A DNA stretch of 8,378 nucleotides from S143-63 sp964425855. GTDB taxonomy: Archaea; Thermoproteota; Thermoprotei_A; Sulfolobales; Acidilobaceae. The stretch is from assembly GCA_964425855.1 (NCBI GenBank), contig CAYROE010000057.1:1-8378 (forward strand). Reading direction: 5' to 3'. Below are positions 1 to 6,684 of this stretch, piece by piece. Position 1 is the stretch's first letter. Each line of letters begins with the position of its first letter. Both the position numbers and the translations under genes were made by a program. The notes below the pieces were generated by a model, which saw only the letters and a program-made list of their open reading frames with translations, did no database searches and was not told the origin of the DNA.

Positions 1-321
1 GTTTTGCTTGTTTTTAACTAGTATGATTGGAGCCCGACCGCAGTCGGGCTCTAGGCGGGAATGATGAGCGCCGTGCATTGCCGAGGGCCCATCGGGGGAT
101 CCGACTCTTAGTTTTGCTTGTTTTTAACTATACCATATCTCCCCGGGCGGGGTATGGGGCTGTATGCCCTCTCTTAGTTTTGCTTGTTTTTAACGGGAGA
201 GCCTAGCGAAGATACGGGATGCCAGGTACCTCTTAGTTTTGCTTGTTTTTAACTACAATGAATGCGAATCCTGTATGCTAAGCAGAATACTTGATGACTC
301 TTAGTTTTGCTTGTTTTTAAC
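1..321 (-). CRISPR. CRISPR array, leader-proximal end, continuing beyond the left edge
   Basis: Five identical repeat copies are visible: 1-18 (cut by the window edge), 105-128, 171-194, 230-253 and 298-321. The unit is 24 nt; on the minus strand it starts GTTAAAAACAAGC and ends ACTAAGAG. The spacers are 19-104 (86 nt), 129-170 (42), 195-229 (35) and 254-297 (44). I orient the array on the minus strand for three reasons: the AT-rich leader and cas1 lie on the right, the cas genes run that way, and the 3' end ACTAAGAG resembles the purine-rich archaeal crRNA handle (ATTGAAAG-type) better than the opposite end does. The repeat has no internal palindrome, as is common for short crenarchaeal repeats, so Cas6 would have to recognise it largely unstructured. 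The spacers are all different and show no convincing match elsewhere in the window. The array length is unknown because it leaves the window. Confidence 0.97.
19..104 (-). other. Over-long 86-nt spacer with a perfect hairpin
   Basis: This inter-repeat segment is about twice the length of its three neighbours. It contains an exact inverted repeat: arms AGCCCGAC (31-38) and GTCGGGCT (43-50) around a CGCA loop, extended by a G30-C51 pair. It is visibly more GC-rich than the leader. No degenerate repeat is visible in its middle. The length would fit two ordinary 43-nt spacers placed end to end, or one abnormal acquisition. It is not a tRNA and I found no credible C/D-box RNA in it. Confidence 0.8.
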
Positions 322-366
322 TGGTTTTTTGTTGTTGTTCTTGTATTGTTCTATGTTGTTGTCATG

Positions 367-384
367 GTTTTTAAGGGTTTTGTT
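367..384 (-). promoter_or_regulatory. Possible archaeal BRE/TATA element for the array
   Basis: On the minus strand an A-rich, BRE-like stretch (AACAAAACCC) runs into TTAAAAAC at 374-367. An archaeal TATA box lies about 25 nt before its start site. That would place initiation near 345, roughly 20 nt before the first repeat at 321. This is a composition-based guess in AT-rich DNA; another candidate, TATTTATG, lies at 460-453. Confidence 0.3.
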
Positions 385-401
385 TCCAGTGGAACAGGGA
401 C

Positions 402-428
402 GAAAACACGAAAAAACATAAAAACCCC
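402..428 (-). terminator. T-rich tracts downstream of cas1, possible terminator
   Basis: The minus strand reads GGGG followed by T5, T6 and T4 runs within 27 nt, about 60 to 87 nt after the cas1 stop. Archaeal RNA polymerase terminates at oligo-T stretches without needing a strong hairpin, so these runs could end the cas operon before the array promoter. No stable stem is visible. The alternative is that they are simply part of the AT-rich leader and that operon transcripts read through into the array. Confidence 0.35.
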
Positions 429-458
429 ACCACAGAAAACTCGCACCAAAAACATAAA
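412..458. repeat. 11-bp direct repeat in the leader
   Basis: The plus-strand word AAAAACATAAA occurs at 412-422 and again at 448-458, 36 bp apart. Repeated words inside a leader can be recognition sites for the spacer-integration complex or a host factor. In DNA this A-rich, chance is a real alternative. Confidence 0.35.
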
Positions 459-488
459 TAGAACCAATCAATGACAAGAGACAAATTA

Positions 489-1466
489 TCACTTTTTAAT
501 GTAGTTTCTTTTGTCCCAGGTGAAAGTTATTTTATTCATTGGGCATTTTCCTTCTAGGTGTCTTGCAAGACATATTGCTTTTAGGTAGATGATGGTGTGT
601 ATTGATTTGTTTGTCTTTTTGTGGCGTAGGGTTAGGAATTGATATAGGTATTTTATTGTTTGGTTTATGTGTTCTTGAGTTAGTTCTCCGTCGTTGCCTA
701 TTTTTGGTAATCCGTGTTTATTGATCATAGATATTGTTGCATGTATTGCTAGTGGTTTGTACATTTCTGTGAAGTCGAATGTGAGTGGTGTACTGTATCT
801 GGTTTTGTGTAGAAATCCTTGAGTTGGATCGAGTCCGGATGCGGCTAGTGCTTTTGTTGCTATGCTGTATATTACGGCGTACATTACTGATAGGGTTTTA
901 TTGAATGGGTCTGGATGCCTGGGTTTTCTTCCTTTAAAGTTGTATTGTTCTTTGAGTGTTTTTAGGTATCTGGGCTTGATTAATGTTGTTAGTTTTTTCC
1001 ATAGTTTTGACGAGGTGAGGCTTTCCCAGGTTCTTATTGTTTCTTCATCGGTTTCAGTATCGCCTGTTAGGCTTGGAGGATCTGGAACTGTGGGGGTGGT
1101 TCCTGTGTGGTATTTTATTATGTTTTGTATTCCTTTTATCTTTGTTTTTATGTATTCTAGTGCTATTTCGTGTTTTTTCTCTGTACTGAGAGTGTATTGG
1201 AGGTATCTGATGTGGTTTGATCTCGTTTTTATTGGATTGTGTAGTATTGCGATGGAGTCTTTTGCGATGATAGACAGGGGTATGTTATGGTATGCTAATA
1301 CAGGTGGTAGGCCGCTAGAGATTTTAATTGTGGATCCTATGACTAGGACTGCTTCTATATCCCTTAGAGGCCTGTCAATTATTTCCTCGTCGGTTTTCTT
1401 TATCCTGATAATTGATCTGCTCTTTACCTGTAGTTCTTTTGCTTTTCTTATAATTAATAATCTCAT
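489..1466 (-). CDS. cas1: Cas1 CRISPR integrase
   Basis: Cas1 is the metal-dependent integrase that, with Cas2, inserts new spacers at the leader-repeat junction. The 325-aa product has the usual length and domain order: an N-terminal beta domain (about 1-75) and a C-terminal helical catalytic domain. The expected catalytic residues are visible: Glu148 in WESLTSSKLW (the position usually within an EGxxA motif), His220 in DPTQGFLHK, and Asp231 with Glu234 in LTFDFTEMYKP. The family's usual Gly after the catalytic Glu is Ser here, a mild divergence. The ATG at 1466 follows the cas4 TAA with no gap. A GAGGG ribosome binding site at 1477-1473, six bases upstream inside cas4, supports this start. 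It is the last gene of the operon and lies directly against the leader. The coding strand is A-rich and Lys/Ile-rich. Confidence 0.97.
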   Translation of the reverse strand: MRLLIIRKAKELQVKSRSIIRIKKTDEEIIDRPLRDIEAVLVIGSTIKISSGLPPVLAYHNIPLSIIAKDSIAILHNPIKTRSNHIRYLQYTLSTEKKHEIALEYIKTKIKGIQNIIKYHTGTTPTVPDPPSLTGDTETDEETIRTWESLTSSKLWKKLTTLIKPRYLKTLKEQYNFKGRKPRHPDPFNKTLSVMYAVIYSIATKALAASGLDPTQGFLHKTRYSTPLTFDFTEMYKPLAIHATISMINKHGLPKIGNDGELTQEHINQTIKYLYQFLTLRHKKTNKSIHTIIYLKAICLARHLEGKCPMNKITFTWDKRNYIKK

Positions 1467-2042
1467 TTATATCCCTCTATATGGGCAATAGTGGATTAGC
1501 TCGCAGAGGCTACACATATTGGGGTTGGGAGTAAAATCTTCTCTTGGCCTCGAATATATCTTGTTTATTATAGTGTAATAATCTCTCGGGCATAGTATCT
1601 TGTATTTGATTTTCCCGATGCTCACTATAATTGGTATTATTGGTAGTCTGTATTCATGGTATAGTGCTAGGGATTTTAGTAGAGTCTGCCAGGGTTTTGC
1701 AACGTGAATTCTTGTTGATGATACTTCGAAGTATATTATAGTCTCGTAGCCTTTGATTTTTAAGACAACTGCCAGGTCTATTTTTCCGACAGCGCATAGT
1801 TGGTCGTTATTCTTAGTGTCTGTGAAGGACAGTGTTACCTGTTTTTCTTTCATAGTTCTAATTATTTTAGAGTTTTCGGGTATTATTTTTTGAATATTGG
1901 ATTCTATTTTTTCTACTATGTTATCATGGAGTTTTTTGAGCTCGTCTGCGGTAGGGTAAATAGGTTGTTCAAGGGGGATTGTTCCGCTCCAGTTTAGTTC
2001 TGCTGCCGCCGGACAGAGGATACTCCATCCCATCATGTTCAT
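1467..2042 (-). CDS. cas4: Cas4-family RecB-like Fe-S nuclease, diverged active site
   Basis: Cas4 helps select, trim and orient prespacers before Cas1-Cas2 integrate them. The 191-aa product has the Fe-S cysteine set: Cys10 in SILCP and a C-terminal Cx2Cx5C at Cys177, Cys180 and Cys186. The RecB-like nuclease core is recognisable from GKIDLAV (Asp89) and the strand IIYFEV (Glu106), followed by Gln119. The canonical D-(x)n-E-x-K motif has Ser108 where the catalytic lysine is expected. An open frame in phase continues upstream through all of cas2 to 2315, but that part is almost certainly an out-of-frame shadow. I place the start at the ATG at 2042, one base after the cas2 stop. The in-frame ATG at 2078 (203 aa, overlapping cas2 by 35 nt) is a real alternative, because it would put the first Cys near residue 22, closer to typical Cas4 proteins. 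Neither start has a well-placed ribosome binding site, so translation is probably coupled to cas2. Confidence 0.87.
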   Translation of the reverse strand: MNMMGWSILCPAAAELNWSGTIPLEQPIYPTADELKKLHDNIVEKIESNIQKIIPENSKIIRTMKEKQVTLSFTDTKNNDQLCAVGKIDLAVVLKIKGYETIIYFEVSSTRIHVAKPWQTLLKSLALYHEYRLPIIPIIVSIGKIKYKILCPRDYYTIINKIYSRPREDFTPNPNMCSLCELIHYCPYRGI

Positions 2043-2043
2043 T

Positions 2044-2325
2044 CTAGAGTATTTCGTATTTTCTCTCCTGCACAACATAGAAGTCTTCGCCGTCAAATAC
2101 AAGTGCCCTTTGGTACTCGTTTTCTCTAACGACGATAATGAACACTGAATCGCCGTCCTTAACGAGTTTCTTAGCCTTTTCTGCCACGATCTTCGCCGTA
2201 CTAGCCGTTCCAGGTCCTGCATAGACGCTTCGGTTAACTCTCGCGAGGCCCAATCGTTGCAGATATCGCCGCAACTTGCCTCTACGGGATTCTTCTCCGA
2301 TATCATATGCGACAATCACAATCAC
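2044..2325 (-). CDS. cas2: Cas2 adaptation protein
   Basis: Cas2 is the small ferredoxin-fold dimer that bridges two Cas1 dimers in the integration complex. The 93-aa length is typical. The N-terminal strand MIVIVAYDIG carries the family's conserved Asp (Asp8). It is followed by the basic helix RRGKLRRYLQRLGL and the segment NRSVYAGPGT, which matches the usual Q/N-x-SV-(F/Y) strand. The start is GTG at 2325, giving the family-standard N-terminus. An AGGGTG ribosome binding site lies at 2339-2334, eight bases upstream. It lies 25 nt after cas3' and 1 nt before cas4. The alternative frame that is also open across this region belongs to the upstream extension of the cas4 frame and has no Cas4 features there. 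Confidence 0.96.
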   Translation of the reverse strand: MIVIVAYDIGEESRRGKLRRYLQRLGLARVNRSVYAGPGTASTAKIVAEKAKKLVKDGDSVFIIVVRENEYQRALVFDGEDFYVVQERKYEIL

Positions 2326-2350
2326 CCTTAATACACCCTAAGCGTAAAAA

Positions 2351-4444
2351 TCATACAAAGATAAGAGCGTACGAAGCGTCTGCTCTGTAGATTATCTGGA
2401 CACCTTCTCCGGTATATGATAGATATTCTGATAGTTCCTTTCTTGTCGATATCACGTATGCTAAGTTTTCGGGATTCGTGACCTCTAATACCAGCTCGTC
2501 TACAGGCGTTTCTATTGTAAAAGTCCCTTTCAAGAATTCTATTATATAGCTAACGGGAAGTAGTTTGCCTTCCAAAAGTTTTGGATCATTATTCGCCTTT
2601 AGACGTAGCCTGCTCCTTGACTTCGTGAATTCTATTATTAGAGTATCGCCTAGTACATCGACAATATTGAAGTTTCTTGTTATCAAGCCTATGCTCTCTT
2701 CTTTCTTCTTCATCGTTATATTATCTATATATTTTGTCGTGAAGCCTGTTTTCCTAAACATTATCAGTTTACTTATAAGTATTGGTGGCCCGATTACATT
2801 GTTGAGTAGTTTAACCGCGTCTTTTGGCGATAGATCGATTAAACCGAGTATTGACCTAATCCCGGCTACCCTTGACATTGAGGCTATTGATAGGGCTTTG
2901 ATAAGCTTTCTCCTTGTTTCTCTAATATGAGCGGGGAGGAATCTGCTTGTGTCCCTCGACCGCTTAGAATAATTTGGGTATGTCCTGAGTATCCAGGACA
3001 CTACGTCGGGATATGTCAGTTTTGATGGTAGAGGATTTCCGTGTAGTGAGGTCTCTGGAATGAAGAGTATTATTGTGGAGTCTAATCCTTTTCTTCCGAT
3101 TCTGCCTATTCTCTGTACCACGTCTTCTCCGCTAACTCCACCTGTTATTCCTAGGGTCACGTTTCCCAGGTTTACTCCTTGTGTTGTTGATTCTGATCCT
3201 ACAATAATAGGGGCTCCAGGAGTACAATTCTCTCTTGGAACCAGTCTAGCCATGCATTCTACTTTGAAACCCTTATTTACGAGGGTTTCTTTAAGTTGCT
3301 GTACCATCCATAGTTTTTCTAATATTAGTAGGGCTCTTTCATTATCTTGGTCATTGTATTCTTTGAGTAACCCTAATAATTTCGTCGGTACATACATTAG
3401 TATTTGTTCAGAGGCTTCGTAATAGGCTCCTAGTCCTTTCTTAGATGTCTTTACAGGTATAACTATGAGTTTTGTTGATCCTTTAACAGGGAATCCATTT
3501 GTTGAGATTTCTGCAGATATGTTATTGGGTTTGATTCCTGTATCTTTTAGTTCCTTTATGGTATCATGTGCTGGAGTCGCCGATGACAATACGACTGGCA
3601 GACCATACAACTTTTTAAATATGCTGAGTATTGAGTGTAGAGCGTCTAGTTCGTATGGGCCATATAGATGAAATTCGTCTATGAATAGTGGATGCCGCAG
3701 TATATGTTCAACTATTGCTCGTTGTGATGACTCCTGTTGTCTTGTCATGACTCCTGTCTTACGCAATATATCTTCGATTTTCTCGGGATCTTTCCCTTCG
3801 GCAATTGCAAGAAGTATGTTATGGAGGGATTTACCAACGTTTTCAAAGCTCATGTATGCGCCGGTAAATAATAGTAAGAAAGTATCTGGTGTAGAAAAGA
3901 CAATAGTATAAATTCCTTCTTTTCTTCTTCGGAGTATTTTTCTAGCATAGTTGTAGAGGATCTCTCTTTTAGGTGTTCCATCATGAGAGATAATTGATTT
4001 GCTAGATAAGGCTACTAATGCAATGTATTCGTCCTCGCACCAAGAATCTCCGGACTCTAGTATATCTCTATTTATCTTGTAGATTCTTAGAGGCTCTATG
4101 CAATCATAGTCTTCAGTGTTACAAACTTTACTCTCGGGATATACCTCTCTTCCGCCCAGGGCATCTTTTATGATCGAAATAACGGTTTCTATTTGGTTTC
4201 TTAGCAATGTGTTGTTTGGGTAAAGTGCTACAAATCCGTTTGTCGTCTCTCCGGTAAAACCCGGTGACAGGAGAAGGGATAAGGTTTTTCCTGATCCTGT
4301 GGGGGCCTCAAGTACTAGATCCATATTTTTTTCTAAGAGTTTGTGTAGTTTGTGCTGAAAACTATTCAACCTGAACTTTCCTAGGTAGGAATTGGACCAA
4401 GGTATAGAAAAAGATGGAATTTCAACAGTATAGGGTAGACTCAT
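2351..4444 (-). CDS. cas3: Cas3' superfamily 2 helicase (type I-D, no HD domain)
   Basis: This is the ATP-driven helicase recruited to target-bound Cascade to unwind DNA. The 697-aa protein carries the SF2 motifs in order: a Q-motif-like NSFQ (28-30), Walker A APTGSGKT (47-54), a Walker B box DEFH (256-259), SAT (288-290), motif V GSESTTQGVNL (416-426) and motif VI QRIGRIGRKG (444-453). There is no HD nuclease motif; in subtype I-D the HD domain is on Cas10d, and the motif is indeed found there in this locus. The DEFH variant and the length fit the helicase family described in cyanobacterial I-D loci. The C-terminal 240 residues show no motif that I recognise. The ATG at 4444 overlaps the csc1 stop as ATGA, and a GAGGG site at 4458-4454 supports it. 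The last bases lie 25 nt before cas2. Confidence 0.95.
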   Translation of the reverse strand: MSLPYTVEIPSFSIPWSNSYLGKFRLNSFQHKLHKLLEKNMDLVLEAPTGSGKTLSLLLSPGFTGETTNGFVALYPNNTLLRNQIETVISIIKDALGGREVYPESKVCNTEDYDCIEPLRIYKINRDILESGDSWCEDEYIALVALSSKSIISHDGTPKREILYNYARKILRRRKEGIYTIVFSTPDTFLLLFTGAYMSFENVGKSLHNILLAIAEGKDPEKIEDILRKTGVMTRQQESSQRAIVEHILRHPLFIDEFHLYGPYELDALHSILSIFKKLYGLPVVLSSATPAHDTIKELKDTGIKPNNISAEISTNGFPVKGSTKLIVIPVKTSKKGLGAYYEASEQILMYVPTKLLGLLKEYNDQDNERALLILEKLWMVQQLKETLVNKGFKVECMARLVPRENCTPGAPIIVGSESTTQGVNLGNVTLGITGGVSGEDVVQRIGRIGRKGLDSTIILFIPETSLHGNPLPSKLTYPDVVSWILRTYPNYSKRSRDTSRFLPAHIRETRRKLIKALSIASMSRVAGIRSILGLIDLSPKDAVKLLNNVIGPPILISKLIMFRKTGFTTKYIDNITMKKKEESIGLITRNFNIVDVLGDTLIIEFTKSRSRLRLKANNDPKLLEGKLLPVSYIIEFLKGTFTIETPVDELVLEVTNPENLAYVISTRKELSEYLSYTGEGVQIIYRADASYALIFV

Positions 4445-5139
4445 GACAAGGATCCCTCGGATCTTAAAGAAGGTAGAATAATTGTTCTATGGCGCGTTGT
4501 GCCCTTGTTTATTGTATAGATGTAGGCCTTCGAGGCTGTTCCTAAAAATGCAATGTCGCCGGCGGGATGATTCATAATGACTATGCCCCCTGTGGTCTCG
4601 ACCACGTCGCTAACATTGTAGTAGTGTGTTACTTGTCTATTCTCTACTATTTTGGGAGTTATAGGGTAGAGTCGAATATGTAATGTGCCTGCTCTCTTTG
4701 AGCCGATGCGTGTTACTAGTTTCGAGGGCAACCTATACTCGGATATAACTAGAGTCTCTAGAATGCTTCCCGGCAATAGAACAGTATTTCTCGCGATATC
4801 GGGGTATGCGAATCGGCCTTTGCCTTTTGCTTCTATGAATCCTTCGCCTTTAGCAGAAAGAAATATTGTTTGTTGAACGGCCTTGACCGTGTAGAGTGGA
4901 TAGCTGTATAGACCATATTTGTGGAAGAGTTCTAATGGCTGTTTATACATTGTTTTACCACTTATAGAACTGTAGCCGGCGTCAGGATCTACCACGTATC
5001 CAGCTATTGCTAGTATGAATCCGTAATTATGGAGCACGGGGAGCATTAGATGAATATATCCCATTGATTCAGGTCTCGCGCTTGTATGATACCATAATAT
5101 CCCGTCGACCCTTATAGAGGCGTGGTAGAAAAATGTCAT
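4441..5139 (-). CDS. csc1: Csc1, Cas5-family subunit of type I-D Cascade
   Basis: Csc1 (Cas5d) is a RAMP-fold protein expected to bind the 5' handle of the crRNA and cap the effector filament. I recognise it from the N-terminal strand MTFFYHASIRVDGILWYHTS, the internal segment around LYSYPLYTVKAVQQT, and LPSKLVTRIGSKRAG (137-151), which resembles the conserved Csc1 segment containing a basic RxGxKRA-like stretch. Its place between csc2 and cas3' supports this. The 232-aa length is typical. The frame is open further upstream to 5256, overlapping csc2. I chose the ATG at 5139 because AAGGTGG lies eight bases upstream, because the family N-terminus begins there, and because the extension resembles no Csc1. 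The stop overlaps the cas3' start by four bases, suggesting translational coupling. Confidence 0.9.
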   Translation of the reverse strand: MTFFYHASIRVDGILWYHTSARPESMGYIHLMLPVLHNYGFILAIAGYVVDPDAGYSSISGKTMYKQPLELFHKYGLYSYPLYTVKAVQQTIFLSAKGEGFIEAKGKGRFAYPDIARNTVLLPGSILETLVISEYRLPSKLVTRIGSKRAGTLHIRLYPITPKIVENRQVTHYYNVSDVVETTGGIVIMNHPAGDIAFLGTASKAYIYTINKGTTRHRTIILPSLRSEGSLS

Positions 5140-5146
5140 TGTATAC

Positions 5147-5153
5147 CCACCTT
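5147..5153 (-). promoter_or_regulatory. Ribosome binding site deciding the csc1 start
   Basis: AAGGTGG on the minus strand lies eight bases before the ATG at 5139. It sits in the 44-nt gap after csc2. It favours the 232-aa Csc1 over the longer open frame that overlaps csc2. Confidence 0.7.
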
Positions 5154-5183
5154 CATTAGATATACTGGTAAGGGACTCATTGC

Positions 5184-6212
5184 TTACTTTTTCTTGCCCG
5201 ACGCAAAAGACACCCATTTTACCATTTGTTCTGCAAAGTCTATGCTGCTTCTCCATAGATCTAGCATTGTATTGTCTGATAGAAGTGATTCGACTTCCTC
5301 GTTAGTTAACCGTATAAATCCATGTCTTTCCAGGTAGTTTCCTAGCTTTGAGAGGATCTCGGATGGTATACGGGAGCCTGCAAGGCTATCCGCTAGTTCG
5401 AGTGCTGTGGTGGAGCTATGCGTACCACATCTTATACCTGCGAGCCGTATTTTTACTGTCCCGTATATTCCGGATCTTCCTCCTATTTCTTCTACGTGTA
5501 TGAGTGAACCGAGCACGGCAAGAAGTTCTGGTAGTGTGACGTCTGTTATGACTGCTCTCCCTATGAATATTGTTCCGGGTTCAACGTGGATTTCAGTGTA
5601 TAGTGATTGTCCGGTTGTGGAGAGCATTCCTTCAGATACTTTATTGTGTGTTGCGGGAAGTATTCCTTCGACAGTTGCGAATGCAGGATCGAAGTGTACT
5701 CTGGTTTTTATACCAACGCTCATTCCAGAGATTGGTTTAAGTTGTTGTGATGTAAGAGCTACGCCGAATATCGTGCAGGAGGGACAGTATCCGTCCATGC
5801 CAAGGTCTGTTGCTTTCTCTCCACTACTTGCGAGAGGAGGTTGTATTGTGCAGTTCCATCCAGTCTTTAGATGCTCGGATGCTTTTGTGAATCCTAGTTC
5901 TTGTGCTTTTCGTATAAAGTCGTTGACTTCGGGTGCATGTTTGTTGTAATGATTTCGTAGTAGTTGCAGTAAAGTTCTCCTAGTGACAGCTTGTAATTTT
6001 TCAGGCAGTATTACTGGTACTCTATGCCCTGATTCTGGTAGGGTGACAGCGTTTATATCCCCTGGGCCCTCCGTACGGAGCAGTAGATAGTTGCCGGCCT
6101 CAACTAGGAATACTATTTCAATTCTCTTGGCCATGGGATAAATACGGTTCTTTTCTCCTATCGACCTCAAACAACCCGAGATCTTACTTATCCATGCAGG
6201 CTCTTGACCCAT
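5184..6212 (-). CDS. csc2: Csc2, Cas7-family backbone subunit of type I-D Cascade
   Basis: Csc2 (Cas7d) is the repeated RNA-binding backbone of the I-D effector and coats the spacer part of the crRNA. The 342-aa product shows family hallmarks: a hydrophobic strand leading into LLLRTEG (43-49), a basic helix around QAVTRRTLLQLLRNHYNK (74-91), a Cx2C metal-binding pair in GYCPSCTIFG (Cys143 and Cys146), and the strand pair around IGGRSGIYGTVKIRL (243-257). A crystal structure of the Thermofilum pendens Csc2 is known and has a zinc-binding element of this type. The frame is open from GTG 6221, but that GTG lies inside the ribosome binding site GAGAGGTG (6226-6219). The ATG at 6212 is correctly spaced and is chosen. 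The gene begins 32 nt after the small-subunit gene. Confidence 0.94.
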   Translation of the reverse strand: MGQEPAWISKISGCLRSIGEKNRIYPMAKRIEIVFLVEAGNYLLLRTEGPGDINAVTLPESGHRVPVILPEKLQAVTRRTLLQLLRNHYNKHAPEVNDFIRKAQELGFTKASEHLKTGWNCTIQPPLASSGEKATDLGMDGYCPSCTIFGVALTSQQLKPISGMSVGIKTRVHFDPAFATVEGILPATHNKVSEGMLSTTGQSLYTEIHVEPGTIFIGRAVITDVTLPELLAVLGSLIHVEEIGGRSGIYGTVKIRLAGIRCGTHSSTTALELADSLAGSRIPSEILSKLGNYLERHGFIRLTNEEVESLLSDNTMLDLWRSSIDFAEQMVKWVSFASGKKK

Positions 6213-6218
6213 GTGTTT

Positions 6219-6226
6219 CACCTCTC
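6219..6226 (-). promoter_or_regulatory. Strong ribosome binding site for csc2
   Basis: GAGAGGTG matches the archaeal anti-Shine-Dalgarno complement well and lies six bases before the ATG at 6212. It contains the upstream in-frame GTG at 6221, which is therefore unlikely to be the start. As the backbone protein is needed in several copies per complex, a strong site here makes sense. Confidence 0.75.
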
Positions 6227-6244
6227 AACTAATGGAATAGGAGA

Positions 6245-6676
6245 CTATGTGCCCGTCTGGGCACCGGAAAAAATCATTGAAAGTAATCTCTTGCCACCAG
6301 GGGGAAGATTATAACGTGCCATTTCCGCAACAGATGATAATAGCATATTCATTAACTGTATTTTTGCTCCCATTGGGAGGTTCTCAGTCGTTTCCTTGAA
6401 TCTCTTTAGCAAGCCTTCAAGCAAGAGTGTGTAGCATTCTCTAGCTTGTCCATATAATTCCTCTGGAACATAGGCGCGTGCTAGTTCAGGTATGTATTCG
6501 CCTGCTTTATCCCATACCGTAAATAACAAGGTTTCAAGTGCTCTTCTGATTTCTTTAGTATAGACGTGAGTCGAGGTAGCGCCTCTTTTATTACCAACGT
6601 ACTTCATTAGGGCCGCCAGACGCTCATTATAGTAATCTATTCCTCTCGAAGAATCATACTTGCACTCCTCCAACAC
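6245..6676 (-). CDS. Probable stand-alone small subunit Cas11d, in frame with cas10d after a TGA
   Basis: This 143-aa protein appears almost entirely helical (predicted by eye at about 10-28, 38-58, 72-95, 103-121 and 127-137), with no membrane segment and no motif of a known enzyme. It lies between cas10d and csc2, where the C-terminal helical domain of Cas10d would be expected. In cyanobacterial I-D that domain is also made separately, as small subunit Cas11d, by internal initiation in cas10d. Here the gene is in the same frame as cas10d, separated only by TGA plus four codons (Gly-Ala-Ser-Asp). The start is GTG at 6676, with GAGGTG at 6690-6685, eight bases upstream. The identification rests on position, size, helicity and frame continuity, not on a recognised sequence signature. 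An unrelated small Cas accessory protein remains possible. Confidence 0.7.
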   Translation of the reverse strand: MLEECKYDSSRGIDYYNERLAALMKYVGNKRGATSTHVYTKEIRRALETLLFTVWDKAGEYIPELARAYVPEELYGQARECYTLLLEGLLKRFKETTENLPMGAKIQLMNMLLSSVAEMARYNLPPGGKRLLSMIFSGAQTGT

Positions 6677-6684
6677 GTCCGATG

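Larger units (their letters stand above)
322..488 (-). promoter_or_regulatory. CRISPR leader, also the 3' flank of cas1
   Basis: This is the only intergenic stretch over 50 nt between the cas genes and the array. It abuts the first repeat exactly and begins right after the cas1 stop. It is strongly AT-rich, with homopolymer A/T tracts and, on the minus strand, an AAC-rich run before the first repeat. Archaeal leaders are typically of this kind and carry both the array promoter and the signals that direct Cas1-Cas2 to the first repeat. The segment holds T-tracts (402-428), a TATA-like element (367-384) and an 11-bp direct repeat (412-422 and 448-458). A 63-codon open frame crosses it but is not convincing as a gene. 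Confidence 0.8.

Noticed and set aside
61..104. C-box-like ATGATGA in the long spacer, suggesting a C/D-box RNA
   Set aside because: No CTGA D box or D' box follows at a proper distance (only CCGA), and the element lies between CRISPR repeats. A chance match is the simpler reading.
254..297. Nine-base match between the leader-proximal spacer (ATGCGAATC) and csc1 near 4806
   Set aside because: It is too short for a self-targeting protospacer and is expected by chance in 8 kb.
862..1491. 209-codon open frame on the plus strand
   Set aside because: It is fully antisense to cas1, whose catalytic motifs are intact, and its sequence is low-complexity Ser/Val/Phe-rich, as expected of a shadow frame.
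2043..2315. Upstream extension of the cas4 frame through the whole of cas2
   Set aside because: Cas2 is clearly recognisable in the other frame, and the extension lacks any Cas4 feature. Only a short overlap, from the ATG at 2078, is considered possible.
5140..5256. N-terminal extension of csc1 overlapping the csc2 3' end
   Set aside because: The ribosome binding site and the family N-terminus both point to the ATG at 5139.
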